This document shows positions 32,418-43,573 of a DNA stretch of 64,000 bases, in pieces. The stretch is from Auricularia sp. M13 (lineage: Eukaryota > Basidiomycota > Agaricomycetes > Auriculariales > Auriculariaceae): contig CM073202.1 in the NCBI GenBank assembly GCA_037042915.1, positions 496,001 through 560,000 of the forward strand. The letters run 5' to 3'. The notes beneath the pieces are model-generated. The model worked only from the letters and a program-made list of their open reading frames with translations, ran no database searches and was not told the DNA's origin. The translations under genes were made by a program, and so were the position numbers. The first letter of the stretch is position 1. Each line of letters begins with the position of its first letter.

Positions 32418-32842
32418 GTCCGCCTCCTGCTGCTCGTGTTCGTGAATGCTGCACTGTACCTGTATTTGTAAGATACCGCTTGCCGTCGTAGATGCTGGTG
32501 AACCTGTTGTTATTAGCGGTTGTATTCGAGCCCCGTAGACCCAAATTTGAAGTAATGCTGCGTGACCGTCTAGCGTGTTTCAAGATCATGAGGCCAGCGT
32601 GTTGTGTTTCGGTATCTGGTTTTACAGTCCACCTCACACGTCATCGGCGGTCAGTTGCCCAGCGCCTAAGTAACTTATGTATGTAACATTAAACATGTGC
32701 AAACTAAACAACGTCGGAGCTAGAACCAGCTCAGAGGCACTATCGCAGTTTTATTTAACATAGAAGAATAAAATTGATATTAGAATCTAATCCCACTGGC
32801 ATGCCCTGTCGGACAATTGTGCCGAGCAGGCGTCAATCTACC
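32418..32842. other. Intergenic, AT-rich
   Basis: 3' flank of the RRM gene and of the split zinc-finger gene. No gene is recognised. Poly-A-rich stretches near 32760-32800 could include their polyadenylation regions. Confidence 0.3.
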
Positions 32843-33005
32843 CTATGACTTCGCAGCGGTTTTGCTCCCCTTCCCCAGACCGTGACAGGATCGGTGATGA
32901 CGGTAGAGGTTTGACGACGATATATAAACCCTCGAGCAGATTTTGCACCTGTATGCTGTTTGGTCATTGATAATCTTAGTGCTGATCGGCTGCAAGTGTG
33001 AGCAA
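32843..33005 (-). pseudogene. 3' part of a split C2H2 zinc-finger gene (finger 2)
   Basis: Reads into the hAT copy 2 end at 33005. In frame it carries a complete C2H2 finger, YRCKICSRVYISSSNLYRHH followed by RSCH (C-x2-C-x12-H-x4-H), then GLGKGSKTAAKS and a stop at 32843. The frame matches that of the 5' part at 37304-38041 when the transposon and one copy of the target duplication are removed. It has no start codon of its own outside the transposon. Confidence 0.75.
32998..33005. repeat. Putative imperfect target duplication, left of hAT copy 2
   Basis: GTGAGCAA abuts the TAGGATGCTG end. The other side has CTGAGCAA at 37304-37311 (7 of 8 bases equal), separated from the element by three extra bases, GCA. 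Confidence 0.6.
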
Positions 33006-36000
33006 TAGGATGCTGTGGAAAAGGGTATAGTTTTAAACATTGTTTAAAACACGGTGTTAAAAACATGTTTTAAACACGGAGCCGGCAGGTGAACTGTGTT
33101 TTTAACACAGTATATGTACATATTTATCGCTCTACCGGCTTGGAATGAACTGGGAATGCGCATTTTCAGCATTTTGTGGACTAACACTGAGCGGCTGAGA
33201 CTATCTGGAGCATAGCCACTGATTATCATCGGACTGTCACGTCGTGTTTGGGGTTTTTACCTTGCCGAAGCCCATTCAGAGCAAGACTGACCTCAAGCAC
33301 TACCATCCACGGCAGCGCAGACCCGCCAGCAGCCGCACAGAATCTCGCTGTACAGCTTATGTCGACGCGCAAGGGCTTTGTATCCTTTGATTGGACAGAG
33401 CTCGACTTCCCGTCGCAGCTCAACTACCTGCTGCTGTTACTCCAGAACCTACCAACGGCTATTCCAACCGGTGGTCGGGTGTACAGGTTTCATAAGCCCA
33501 TCCCTGGCCACCAGGAGTCCGCAATTACGAGCTCACAGCAGCAGGCCGTTCTGAAGTACCTTGAAGCAACGTTCGGGCAGCTTGAAACTGGCGACAGCAG
33601 CTCCTTCATTACCTTCCAAGAGCGCGGTCCTGGCCTAGATGCCGTTGTCGAGGTCCTTCAAGCAAATATTAGCGACGATCTCGACGAAAATAGCCTTGCC
33701 ATGAGGACTTGGGTCAGCCACCTGATTGCGTCTGCCACAAGAGCGTACAAGGAGCATAATATCGCTGTTAGTACCTAATTCAAGACGAAATTACAATAGC
33801 TGAACAGACCTAGCTACCAGCGCTGAAGCGTATATCCAAGCCCAGGGCTCTGCTCGACATTGGCGGTTCCAAGGGACCCGTCGCGTCTGCCGTCCATCCG
33901 AATGGGTCAATTGCTGCAACCACACCTGCAAAGCGTCCCGTCGACGACGGCGCCACAGGAAGCGCACCTAAACGGCTCAAAGAAGCAGCAATCACAGTAA
34001 TACTGTCGGACGATGAAGACAGAGCGCCTGTACGCGCAGTGTCGGCCCGCGACAAAAAGCGGCATATCGAGAGCGACGATAGCGACTTTGAGATGCTCGA
34101 CGAGGCGCCTGTAGCATCCAGCACAGTGTCCAAGACGGTAAGCATGCTATTATGTCTTTTTGATAGGATGGCCTGCTCACATTGAGTAGCATGTTGCGTC
34201 AAAAGCGACCAGCGCGATTGCCAGCATTTTTCTCCTGCAGCCGCCGAAAAAAATCGCACAGAACCAGGCAACGGAGGTCAGCGCGAATCAAATTCGATGA
34301 CTGACGAACTGCTCACAGTAACTTATATTGCTTTCTCCAGGAACAGACAGTCGGCGTGCCCGAAGGCGCAGCAGACAACACACCCGTCCAACCGCTTGAC
34401 GAGCCGCCAGTGCCAAACACCAAGGCCGTGAAAGCTGCAAAGAAGGATAAGGACAAGGCTCGTGTGGTGCGTGTGGCTCGCATTTGTACGTACCTACTGC
34501 TAATTGTGGGCTGCAGTGGAAGTGGGATCCCGACGACCTTGAAGACTTGGAGGAGCCAACACCAAAGAAAGTGAATGGCAAGAAGACGGGACGGCCACCG
34601 ATAGAGGTAGTAGCAGCCCTCACTATCCCATGCCGCTCGCGCAAAACAGGCACGAAGCGTTGGCGCTGCTCGCAAGGCCAATGCCGCGAGTCCTTCAGTT
34701 CTCGTCAGAAAGGGCGTGTCTTGCCGCACCATATCGACGATTGCGACTATGTGGACGACGATCTTCGCGAAGAAGCCATGGCGGTCATGGGCAACGCTGC
34801 ACTGAGCGCGCAGCTCGACGAGGTCAGAGGAGAGACTGCGGGGACATCCGGTCCGGCCGCCGGCTCCAGCACGCGCCAGAGCACGTTGATCGAGCTCGCA
34901 ACGATGGGCGGCAAGGAGGCCGCACAAAAGCGGTTCAATCTTGCTGTTGTCAAGCTATTTGCTGCGGGTGGTCTGCCTGCTCGATTGCTTGACCGCGCCG
35001 AGTGGAAAACCATGGTCAAATCTGCTAACGCTCGGCTCGACACGTTCTCCAGCACAACCCTCACCGAAACCTATATGCCGCAAGAGGCAATACGCGTCCG
35101 GATGATCTCGGAGAAGACCCTCAAGGAGCTCGATAATCTGACCCTTTCCTACGACGGCGGCACGAACAAGATTATACAATCTGTTTACACCGTCCATGTT
35201 ACAGCTCCAGAAACCCGCCATGCGTACTTCATGCTCGGACATGAGGCCTCAGGACTCTCTCACGATGCCAACTACATTTTTGACATCGCTATGAAGGTTA
35301 TGAAGCGGATAGGCGTCGAGAAATTCATCTGCGTCGTGAGCGACAGTACGGGCAACACGCGCAAAGCTCGAGAGCTACTGGAGAAGGCTAGCGGCACTTT
35401 GATTCCCCTCGCCGATGCACCACACCATGTAAACCTGACGCTAAAGGATATTTGTGCTCTCAAGCACTTTGACTTGGTGAGTTTGGATGTCGAACATGAA
35501 GTCCACACTAAATCATTTCTAGGCCATCTCGCAGTCCCGAGTCCTTCTACGCTACTTCAGCATTTCGTCATTTGGTACCCAGCGCCTCCAGAGTCAGGCG
35601 CAGGCTGACGGCGTGACACGAGGGCTCGAGTCGATCGGCAAGACTCGCTTCGCGTCTGTCAACCGCGCTGGTGCCTCAATTCTCCGCAATCTGCCCTCCA
35701 TCAAGGAACTCGTCAATGCTAATGTCATATTCACATCCTCAAAGGTGAGTCGACCGCTTCTCACCCGATGCTCACCTCTCACGCGATCCAGGAGCGTCAA
35801 ACCTACGGCTTCTTGCGTGGCCACTCCCAGTACAACATTTACCACGCGACGCTCAGCCAGCTTGTAGGCATCATGACACCGCTCGCAAAGGCACAGAAGT
35901 GCCTTGAGTCGTCACATGTGCATCCTGGGCATGTGCTTCTCTTCTGGCTTGCCGCTCTCGCAACACTGCAAGCCCTTTTCGACAACAACAATGAGACGCT

Positions 36001-37300
36001 CGAGCTCCCGCAACCGGTCTTGGCGCAGGTCATCGCCATCATAAACCGACGCTTCGAGGAGATGTTTGACGGTGAGAAGAATGCTGTCTTCAAAGCAGCA
36101 CTCTTCCTTGATCCTGGTACGACGCCACAGCAGTCGCAACACTATCATTGCCAGCTTGCTGACATAGTAGAAGAGTATGTCCGATCCCCGTTTTGGCGCA
36201 AGGATGGGCACGTCCACATCACAACGGACGGGCCAAAGCCTGACGACGACCTGCGAAACTCAATCCCGTACTATTTCGACATTGGCAAGTTCTTGCTCCA
36301 GTTGCTCCTCAAGCATATTGAAGGGGGCCGTGTCGAATTTCTCAAGAACACGCCGCCCAAGGAGCTGACAAGAGCTCTGCGTATCCAACTGCCAGCCTAT
36401 GCACGCCAGGAGTTTCCGTTCAATCGCGACTCCACATCTGGGTGGCGCTCGTACTGGTCTAATCTGTCCTCCAACCCTGACGCTAGCGTCCTCGCCGTGC
36501 GTACTCAATGTGCCTCCCACCTAGTTCTGCTGCTGACAACATTGGCAGTTCCTCGCTGAAAAGCTGCTTTCAATGGTCCCGAACTCGATGGCAGAGGAGC
36601 GGACTATGTCCGCTTTGACCAGGGCTCAAGCAGGCCGTCCGCAACTGCATATTCGCTCATTGGTATCCGAAGTTCAAGTCAAACAGCACAACGACCGCGA
36701 GGAGCAGCAGAAACAGGTGAGATCCAGGCATTCAGGTATCTCAGTGCCGGCTGAACTCAGACTTCAGTTGACTGCCCCTGCGCCGAGCTTGCAACGCTTC
36801 CGTGAGCTCTCAGCTCGTGTTAGAGCGGAGGTGATCTCGTGCCATGAAGATAAGTTTACACATCCAAAGTCCAGCAAGGTTGTGGCCGAAGGTGGCAGTA
36901 CAGTTCCTGACGCACCGTCCATGGACGCCTCGCCGGCAGAAGCATTCAGTGCTGAATTCAACGAGCTGGAGGCACACGAACCCGCTCTTGATGGATTTGA
37001 CAACCTGTCGATCGGTTTTGACGTCCGCGACAGCGTTGACCTCAGCGCAGTGTTTCTGCGGGACTTGCTCAGCGACGCGCCACAGTCTGAGCCTACCGCA
37101 ACAGCCTCTGCCGACACTGGAGCTGTAGCCAGTCATCCGAAGGCCGGAGACTTCACGCTCGACGAGGCAGACTTCGAGTTTTAGCCGTAGATGATCATGC
37201 GCTTTGAACATGTTTTTAACAATGTTTTTAACACGATGTTTTAAACAGTTTCTGTTTTAAACATGTTGAAAACTCGCCGTGACTTTTTAACAGCATCCTA
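33006..37300 (+). mobile_element. Complete autonomous hAT transposon, copy 2 (4,295 bp)
   Basis: Same length and orientation as copy 1 at 8155-12449 (constant offset 24,851), with the same ends (TAGGATGCTG...) and subterminal repeats. All corresponding reading frames give identical proteins. It is inserted in the last exon of a C2H2 zinc-finger gene on the opposite strand. The target duplication is imperfect (7/8) with three extra bases on the right, unlike the perfect duplication around copy 1. An uncopied assembly artefact is unlikely because the flanks differ completely. Confidence 0.94.
33359..37184 (+). CDS. hAT-family transposase, copy 2
   Basis: Identical in all inspected frames to the transposase at 8508-12333. 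Exons are those positions plus 24,851: 33359-33766, 33814-34137, 34190-34276, 34341-34466, 34517-35476, 35523-35744, 35792-36496, 36549-36716, 36768-37184. Eight phase-0 introns, 1,138 aa, BED-like finger, D-D-E candidates in LSYDGGT, VVSDSTG and NSMAEERT. No inactivating change was seen, so either copy could supply transposase. Confidence 0.92.
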
Positions 37301-38041
37301 GCACTGAGCAAGACCTACGTCTCTCTCCAGTGTGACGTCTGATGTGGATCTAAGAGCGCAACGGTGAATTTCAGGTCTCCTAGTGCACGGATGACGGACC
37401 TTCAGCACCGACTGACGCGCGTCCCGAAATCTGCAGCCTTCGTGCGGGCAGCGATGCTTCTTGGGCCTGCGACCGTCATCATCCTGCGCTGGCTTGCGGT
37501 AACGGTCGATGGGTTTGTCGTTGTCCGTTACAAGGGTCTCGAGCCCGCAGACGCTGAGACGATAGAGGCCGAATTCGATCATGCCGGTGGGTGGGGTGTC
37601 CTCGACTTCTGAATCAAACAGCGGAGTGGGTGTGGAGGCAGACGATGAAGTTGACGCTGTCTCGTAGCTTGCTTCTGAGCTGCTGACTTGCGTGCCTGGT
37701 GATGAGTTGCCGTCGTTGACGCTCGGCGAGGAAGAGAGGCGCCAAGTGGTGCTGCGGTCCGATAGCTGACTTTCGTCATCGAGCGACTCTGAGGCATGGA
37801 GTGGCCAGGGCTCCAGGACCCTTGCTCCATGAGCTGAGGGATATTGGCTCGACGAAGGGATGGCTGGGGCGCGTAGACCCTGCAGGCGCGGTATGTCTGA
37901 ATGAAGTGCGTTGAGCGAACGACATGTCGCATAAGCGGACAACGCACGCTGAGGGAATATGTCGCACAGAGAAGGAAGCGTCTGTCTGTCATCTTGATTC
38001 CATGTGCGTGACTGGGCCTGAGTCATTACTGGGAGTGCCAT
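37301..38041 (-). pseudogene. 5' part of a split C2H2 zinc-finger gene (finger 1)
   Basis: Starts at ATG 38041 (MALPVMTQAQ). Exon 1 (38041-37400) is exactly 214 codons, Ser/Thr/Pro-rich, and ends inside finger 1, CPHEGCRFRDARQSVLK. A 50-bp phase-0 intron (37350-37399, donor GTCCGT, acceptor CTTAG) joins to IHIRRHTGER, completing C-x4-C...H-x3-H and the classical TGE linker. Ten codons later hAT copy 2 interrupts the exon. Removing the transposon continues in frame to finger 2 at 32843-33005. The gene was thus probably a nuclear two-finger transcription factor of roughly 280 residues. As it stands, finger 2 is lost and the frame runs into transposon sequence. Confidence 0.75.
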
Positions 38042-41000
38042 AAGTTACAAGGGGTCTGGCTTGATTCGGACAGTCTGGGCACCCGTCGACTCAGAGATTC
38101 AGACAAGATTAGTTTAAATAGTCCGCGACCTGAATTGACTTCTTTGCTTCGCCTGCTATCCATCATTCTCAGTGGTGCAGTGAGCCGCAGTGAGCCGCGA
38201 TGCACTCAACTGACAAATATGCACCGGTTATGCACCTTGATCGGCGCTTTGCTGATACTGCATCCATGCGCGGCATACGTCTGCAGGCGTCTTGATTTTG
38301 TCCCCTGCTAATTCTCAGCCGTTCCAGAATTATTGAAATAGCCCGTGATCATGCATCCCTGTAGTTAATATATCGACGCACAAGGGACCGTCGCGACGGG
38401 CGTAGCCTAATCCATATATTCACCTGAGATCAGCGTTGGTGTGCAGCCCTAAAGAGGGGTCTTTCACGTTTCAGGAACTGACAATAGAAGAGTCCTGCCA
38501 CAAGCTCATATCCGGATTTGCGTGTTTGCTGCCATTGCAATTTGCAATGAGCATTGCAACCGAAGGCGCCGGTCAGCGCAGTCGCCGGTCTCGGAAACGA
38601 CATCGCACCTCAGTACCAACAGGCAGCTCACTTCCCAGATCGATTGTTGGAATCCCTTGTTTTGGAGCATACACCGCTGCCGAACCCAATCCGGCGGCAA
38701 TAATATGTGCGGGCTGATCATCGTGTTCAACGGGCTCTGGCTAGTGTTCGCTGTTTCTGACTCCTCGATCCTAATGAACCAAAGCTCCCCGGCTCCAGAG
38801 GATGTGAGAACGCATGTCTTCTGCTTGCGATCTAAGAACAAACCTTTGCCTCAAGTGGAATGAAAAACCTGGAGCACCTCGAGTTAAAATAGAGGCAGGT
38901 TCTAATAGAGCTGACTAATGTTCAAATCATGTCTTCCTCATCCGTCAGAAGGCGCTGTTACCAGCGCCAAAACCTTCTACAGCATCACTGTTGCCTAGTT
39001 TCTTACGTCCTGCGACAACTAGACTTGAGCCTTGAATCGGTGCACCAGTCACTTGATCATATCCGTTGAAAACTGCAATCTCCTCGAGAGTACGGTTGAA
39101 AGTCTCTCGCGTGTCTCAAACTTCTGCAAAAAGGTCAACGGTAAGGGCTGCCGAGTAAGAAAAACCACACTAGCATCACAGACGCGCTCCAGAGGCAGTC
39201 TCCCTTCCTCTACGTGACATTGCGGCGTCCACGATCTATGTTAACTCAGTCAAAGGGAATGCCGCCGATTGCTTACTGCGCAGCGACCACGAAGTCGGCA
39301 TTTTCGTCCTGAAGCGGCTGTCAGAGGCTCGTACACCTAAACGCCGACTCCCTTCTGCACTAAGCACGCAGAATCGCCGGGGAAAACATGCTTTCAATAA
39401 ATATGACGCACCGTGAGTGAAAAGAACATCTTCAAGGACGTACCACGCGAGCCTCAAGAGAAGACGCACTCAGTCTGGTAACACCGGGTCGGCTATATCA
39501 CGTCCTTGAAAGATTCGTAGCCACCATTTGAATGCGAGACGTCTTCTCAAGATCATCACCCCAAGAAGATACATAGCAATCCGCGCGCGCGGGAATAGGC
39601 ATCGGGCGCACGAAGGTCCGCCCGGCTATCGTGATGATCTGAAGTTTGCTACGGGCCTTCGGATATTAAGCACAGAGGTGGAGGCTTGGACGCGGCAATC
39701 AAGCCAGACCCTGCAGAGAGGCGCTTGAACGGCGTGTACGATTGGGCCTGCAATTGCAAATCGTTGTTCGCGCGTCAGAACGCCGTGGGGAGGAATTGAG
39801 CTCAGCTTGAACAGGAACGCACAGCGCCCACATTTCTGCCAGTCTGCCAGTGATACGTCCAGAAACACCGTTCATAACCACGGCGGCACCGGCATTCGTG
39901 GGTGTTATCGAGCGTTACAACGCCCTCCTCCCATACTGCCGACCGAGCTCTACTCGTGAGGCTAAAGACTGAACCGACGAGGTGCACCGGGTCTGCCCCG
40001 GCGGGTTTATGCAAACGGTAGGACTATTGCGGAAGGAGACGCGTAAGATACCCTCCTCCGATGCGTAACCTGCCATCGGTTCAGGCGTCAGAATCGCAGG
40101 TTCAGCAGTGGGAAAGACTGGTGCCGGTCTCGAACTGGAACAGGCTTTCCCACATCCCTGCCAGGATACAGCAAGCAAACTGCGACGAGATATATTGTCA
40201 GCCGCTTGGCAGAGTCACAGATTTGTTCACGGGGGAGCAATAGTTACTGATGTGCGGAATGCGAGATCGATGGAGCTGTCCGGCGCAGAACGAGGAACGA
40301 ACCGTTTCATCACGTTACGCAGCCGCTCAGCTAGGGTGATAGGTACTGTGTAGGAATCGGACTGGAACTCTGTTACGGATGCGATAACAGTGAGCGACTG
40401 AGGAATATGATGTCACGCGTTGCGCCTTGCGATCGTATCAATGAGCACGATCCCACCGCTCCCATCGCAGTCCGCTGACTGCGGCACTGGAAATGCCCAG
40501 CTCGTTCATATGACGCGAAATTGCTGTTAAGTTGCGAGTGCAGGTTCTACGAGTGGGCGGTGACCGGTCACACCGGCGGGGAACAGGCAGTGGTTGACCA
40601 GGGATCCAGAAGCCGAGAGCTTGTGAGCATGCCACGGAGAACAGCTCAAATCGCCTCAGGGACCCTCGGCATCATCAATCGCGACGCCGGGCAGAGTAAG
40701 CCACTCGATCTGGGTCAGACCCACAAGCGGCTATGTAACATCCGATGTTGTCCGGACCCAAAACGATTGGCTAAGGCATGTGAGGCAGTCGTAAAGTACG
40801 TCCAGGAATGGCAGGCAGCTTCACAGACCCCCAGCCGAGGTCGGAACAACTGGGCATGCGGACGGAAAACGTCACCCGCCCGGGTCAGCCGCAGACGGAG
40901 CAAAGAGCAGCGTAGGCGAAGACCGCTGACACACGGAGGTCCAACCTCAGGAAGACAGCGCATATTCGTGTAGACGTTGCGCCTGGAAGGAGACAACAGC

Positions 41001-41515
41001 AACAGAAGATCCAGCAACTCGGAGTAAGTAATGGGCGGTGTGAACGCATAGTCAACACTTGCTGCGCCCGCAGCTCAGGCTAGGCTGTCGATTCCAGAAT
41101 TGAGCCATCTTGCGCCGAGAATGCTCCCTGAGTAAAGAAAGAAGAGCAAGGTGGCGGAAAGGGGACGTTCCACCGCATATGTGTGCCGAAGTGCGAGGAA
41201 GTCGAGGTTGAAGAAGCAGCGAAGGACACGGGTACCGAGAAGCGCCATAGGTAGCCAGGTACATCAATAGCCAGGCTGGCGCAAGCAATGTGCTCGCCCA
41301 GAGCTTATCGTTGATGACTGGGGCACAGGTCCAGCGTGAAGCTCCAAATTAATATATAAAAAGCGTCAATAGCGAGCTTAGATTGGAGTGTCACCCAATG
41401 CAGCCGGAAGGTGCGTGTTTTATGAGCTTGTAGGATGAATTGAACACTGTGCTAGGCGCTGAGATGAGGGTCGGAGACAAGGGCGGTGACGCGCCGATCG
41501 GGCCTTGAATCAATC
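38042..41515. other. 3.5-kb gene-poor region
   Basis: Only short open frames without domains or splice support are seen. GC content is lower than in the genes around it. A tiny tandem (AGTGAGCCGC twice near 38175-38195) is visible. No terminal repeats were detected. The left end includes the promoter of the zinc-finger gene and the right end that of ARP3. Confidence 0.4.
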
Positions 41516-43072
41516 ATGGCTCTGCTCAAGCCCATCGTCAGTGACAATGGCACCGGTTATTCGAAATTAGGGTAAGCGCGTCTTGCGAGTCTGTTGCGCG
41601 CGTCGAAATTGACTTGAAGCTAGGTTTGCGGGCAATTACGAGCCGTCGTTGTACGTCCACAAGTGCTGCAGGGCGCGCCGACCATAATCAGCTCATATCA
41701 CCGTAATTCCAGCACATTTCCTACTGCCATCGCAACCCGCGAGCAGGCGCAAACCCGCGGGCCTCCTGTACCATCCAAGCCAGGTCATTTAGCATCTAAG
41801 CGCGGCATCGATGACCTCGATTTCTTCATTGGCGATGAGGCGTTGGCCAACTCGAAGACGTATGGCATACACTATCCGATACGACACGGCATGATTGAAA
41901 ACTGGGATCATATGGAACGGTACTGGGAGCAAAGTATCTTCAAGTATCTCAGAGCAGAGCCGGAGGACCATTATTTCCTGCTGGTGAGTCGGCCGGCTCG
42001 CGTGCGCAGCAGCAGCAGCGTCTAACAAGCATTGCAAGACGGAGCCGCCGCTCAACCCACCCGAGAACCGCGAGAACACTGCTGAAATCTTCTTCGAGTC
42101 GTTCAATATCCCAGGATTGTACATTGCGGTGCAGGCCGTGCTCGCGCTCGCGGCGTCGTGGACATCGGGCAAGGTCACCGAGCGCACGCTGACGGGCACC
42201 GTCATTGACTCGGGTGACGGCGTCACGCACGTTATCCCCGTCGCTGAGGGCTACGTGATTGGGAGCGCGATCAAGCACATCCCCATCGCCGGCCGCGACA
42301 TCTCGCAGTTCGTGCTCAACCTGCTGCGCGAGCGCGGCGAGATGGTCAACGTGCCGCCCGAGGACCAGCTCAAGGTCGCAGGCAAGATCAAGGAGAACTA
42401 CAGCTACGTCTGCCAGGACATCGTCAAGGAGTTCAGGAAGTACGACGCGGAGCCGTACAAGTACTTCCAGCGCTTCGAGGGCGAGCACAGCGTGACCGGA
42501 CGTGTGAGTTTCCCCCATATCATCAACAATATCGAGTATGCCTGACACTGTCTCCAGAAATACGGCGTCGATGTGGGCTACGAGCGCTTCCTCGCGCCCG
42601 AAATCTTCTTCAACCCCGAGATCTACTCGTCCGACTTCCTCACGCCGCTGCCCGAAATCGTCGACGACGTCATCCGGCAGTCGCCCATCGACGTGCGCCG
42701 CGGGCTGTACAACAACATCGTACTCAGCGGCGGCTCGACTATGTTTGACCACTTCGGCCAGCGCCTCAAGCGCGACCTCAAGCAGATCGTCGACCGCCGC
42801 ATCCAAGCGAGCGAGGTGGAGAGCAAGAGCGCCATGCGCGTGCGTCCCCTACGCTATATCACCCTCGCACCTGTTACTCATTTTTCTTGCAGTCATCTGG
42901 CCTCGACGTCAACGTCATCTCGCACAAGCGCCAGCGGTACGCGGTGTGGTACGGCGGCTCGCTGCTCGCCAGCCTGCCCGAGTTCTACGGCGCGTGTCAC
43001 ACCAAGGCCGCGTACGAGGAGGTCGGTCCGTCCATCTGCAGACGCTACGCCATTTTCGGCAGCGCGACCTAG
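41516..43072 (+). CDS. ARP3: Actin-related protein 3 (Arp2/3 complex)
   Basis: Arp3 is one of the two actin-like subunits of the Arp2/3 complex, which nucleates branched actin at endocytic patches. Exons: 41516-41571, 41624-41650, 41713-41983, 42039-42503, 42558-42839, 42893-43072, giving 426 aa. It begins [19 protein letters not shown], the first phosphate-binding loop, with S where Arp3 often has V. Then [37 protein letters not shown], and the second phosphate loop [19 protein letters not shown] with [11 protein letters not shown]. The adenosine motif is [17 protein letters not shown]. It ends [15 protein letters not shown]. The length fits fungal Arp3. Convergent with the nucleotidyltransferase gene, with about 500 bp between the stops. 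Confidence 0.95.
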
Positions 43073-43573
43073 ATGTGAACATCAAAGCCAAATACGAAGA
43101 CGATGTCGGCGGCGCGCGTGTTGTACGAGACGGTTGCGGTAAATGTCAATGTTCTGCTTCCTGCAAATAATATCCCCTTTTCTGCTGCGATACGATATTT
43201 ATGATGTGTTCGATATTTGCTCCTGCAATCGTGGCAGGCCCTACTCAGCCTCAGGGGAGCTCGCATTTGTGCAAACCCCTGTGCCTTTAGACGAGTTATC
43301 GTGTAAGAGCTCAATTGCGGACATCCGGCGGCTCTACTGCGACACCGCCAGGTTGGTCCAGCAGGTCCAGCGCGGAAAAAACAGCAGGATTGAGACGATG
43401 ACATCCTTCGGTCGCCTATAATACGGCGCTGAAGACGAAATGACTTGCTTTTGCTGCATGGCACCGTCCCGAATTCCAGGAAAATGATCATACCCGCGAC
43501 GCCACACAGTTGGAGTTGGAGCACGCCGTTCAACATACTAGTAACATTCCCAAAGAGACCTGGCCGCACAGCA
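43073..43573. other. Convergent intergenic region
   Basis: 3' flanks of ARP3 (+) and of the nucleotidyltransferase gene (-). No gene is supported. Confidence 0.35.

Noticed and set aside
38042-41515. Decayed transposon in the gene-poor region
   Set aside because: No inverted ends, target duplications or transposase/RT motifs could be found by eye.
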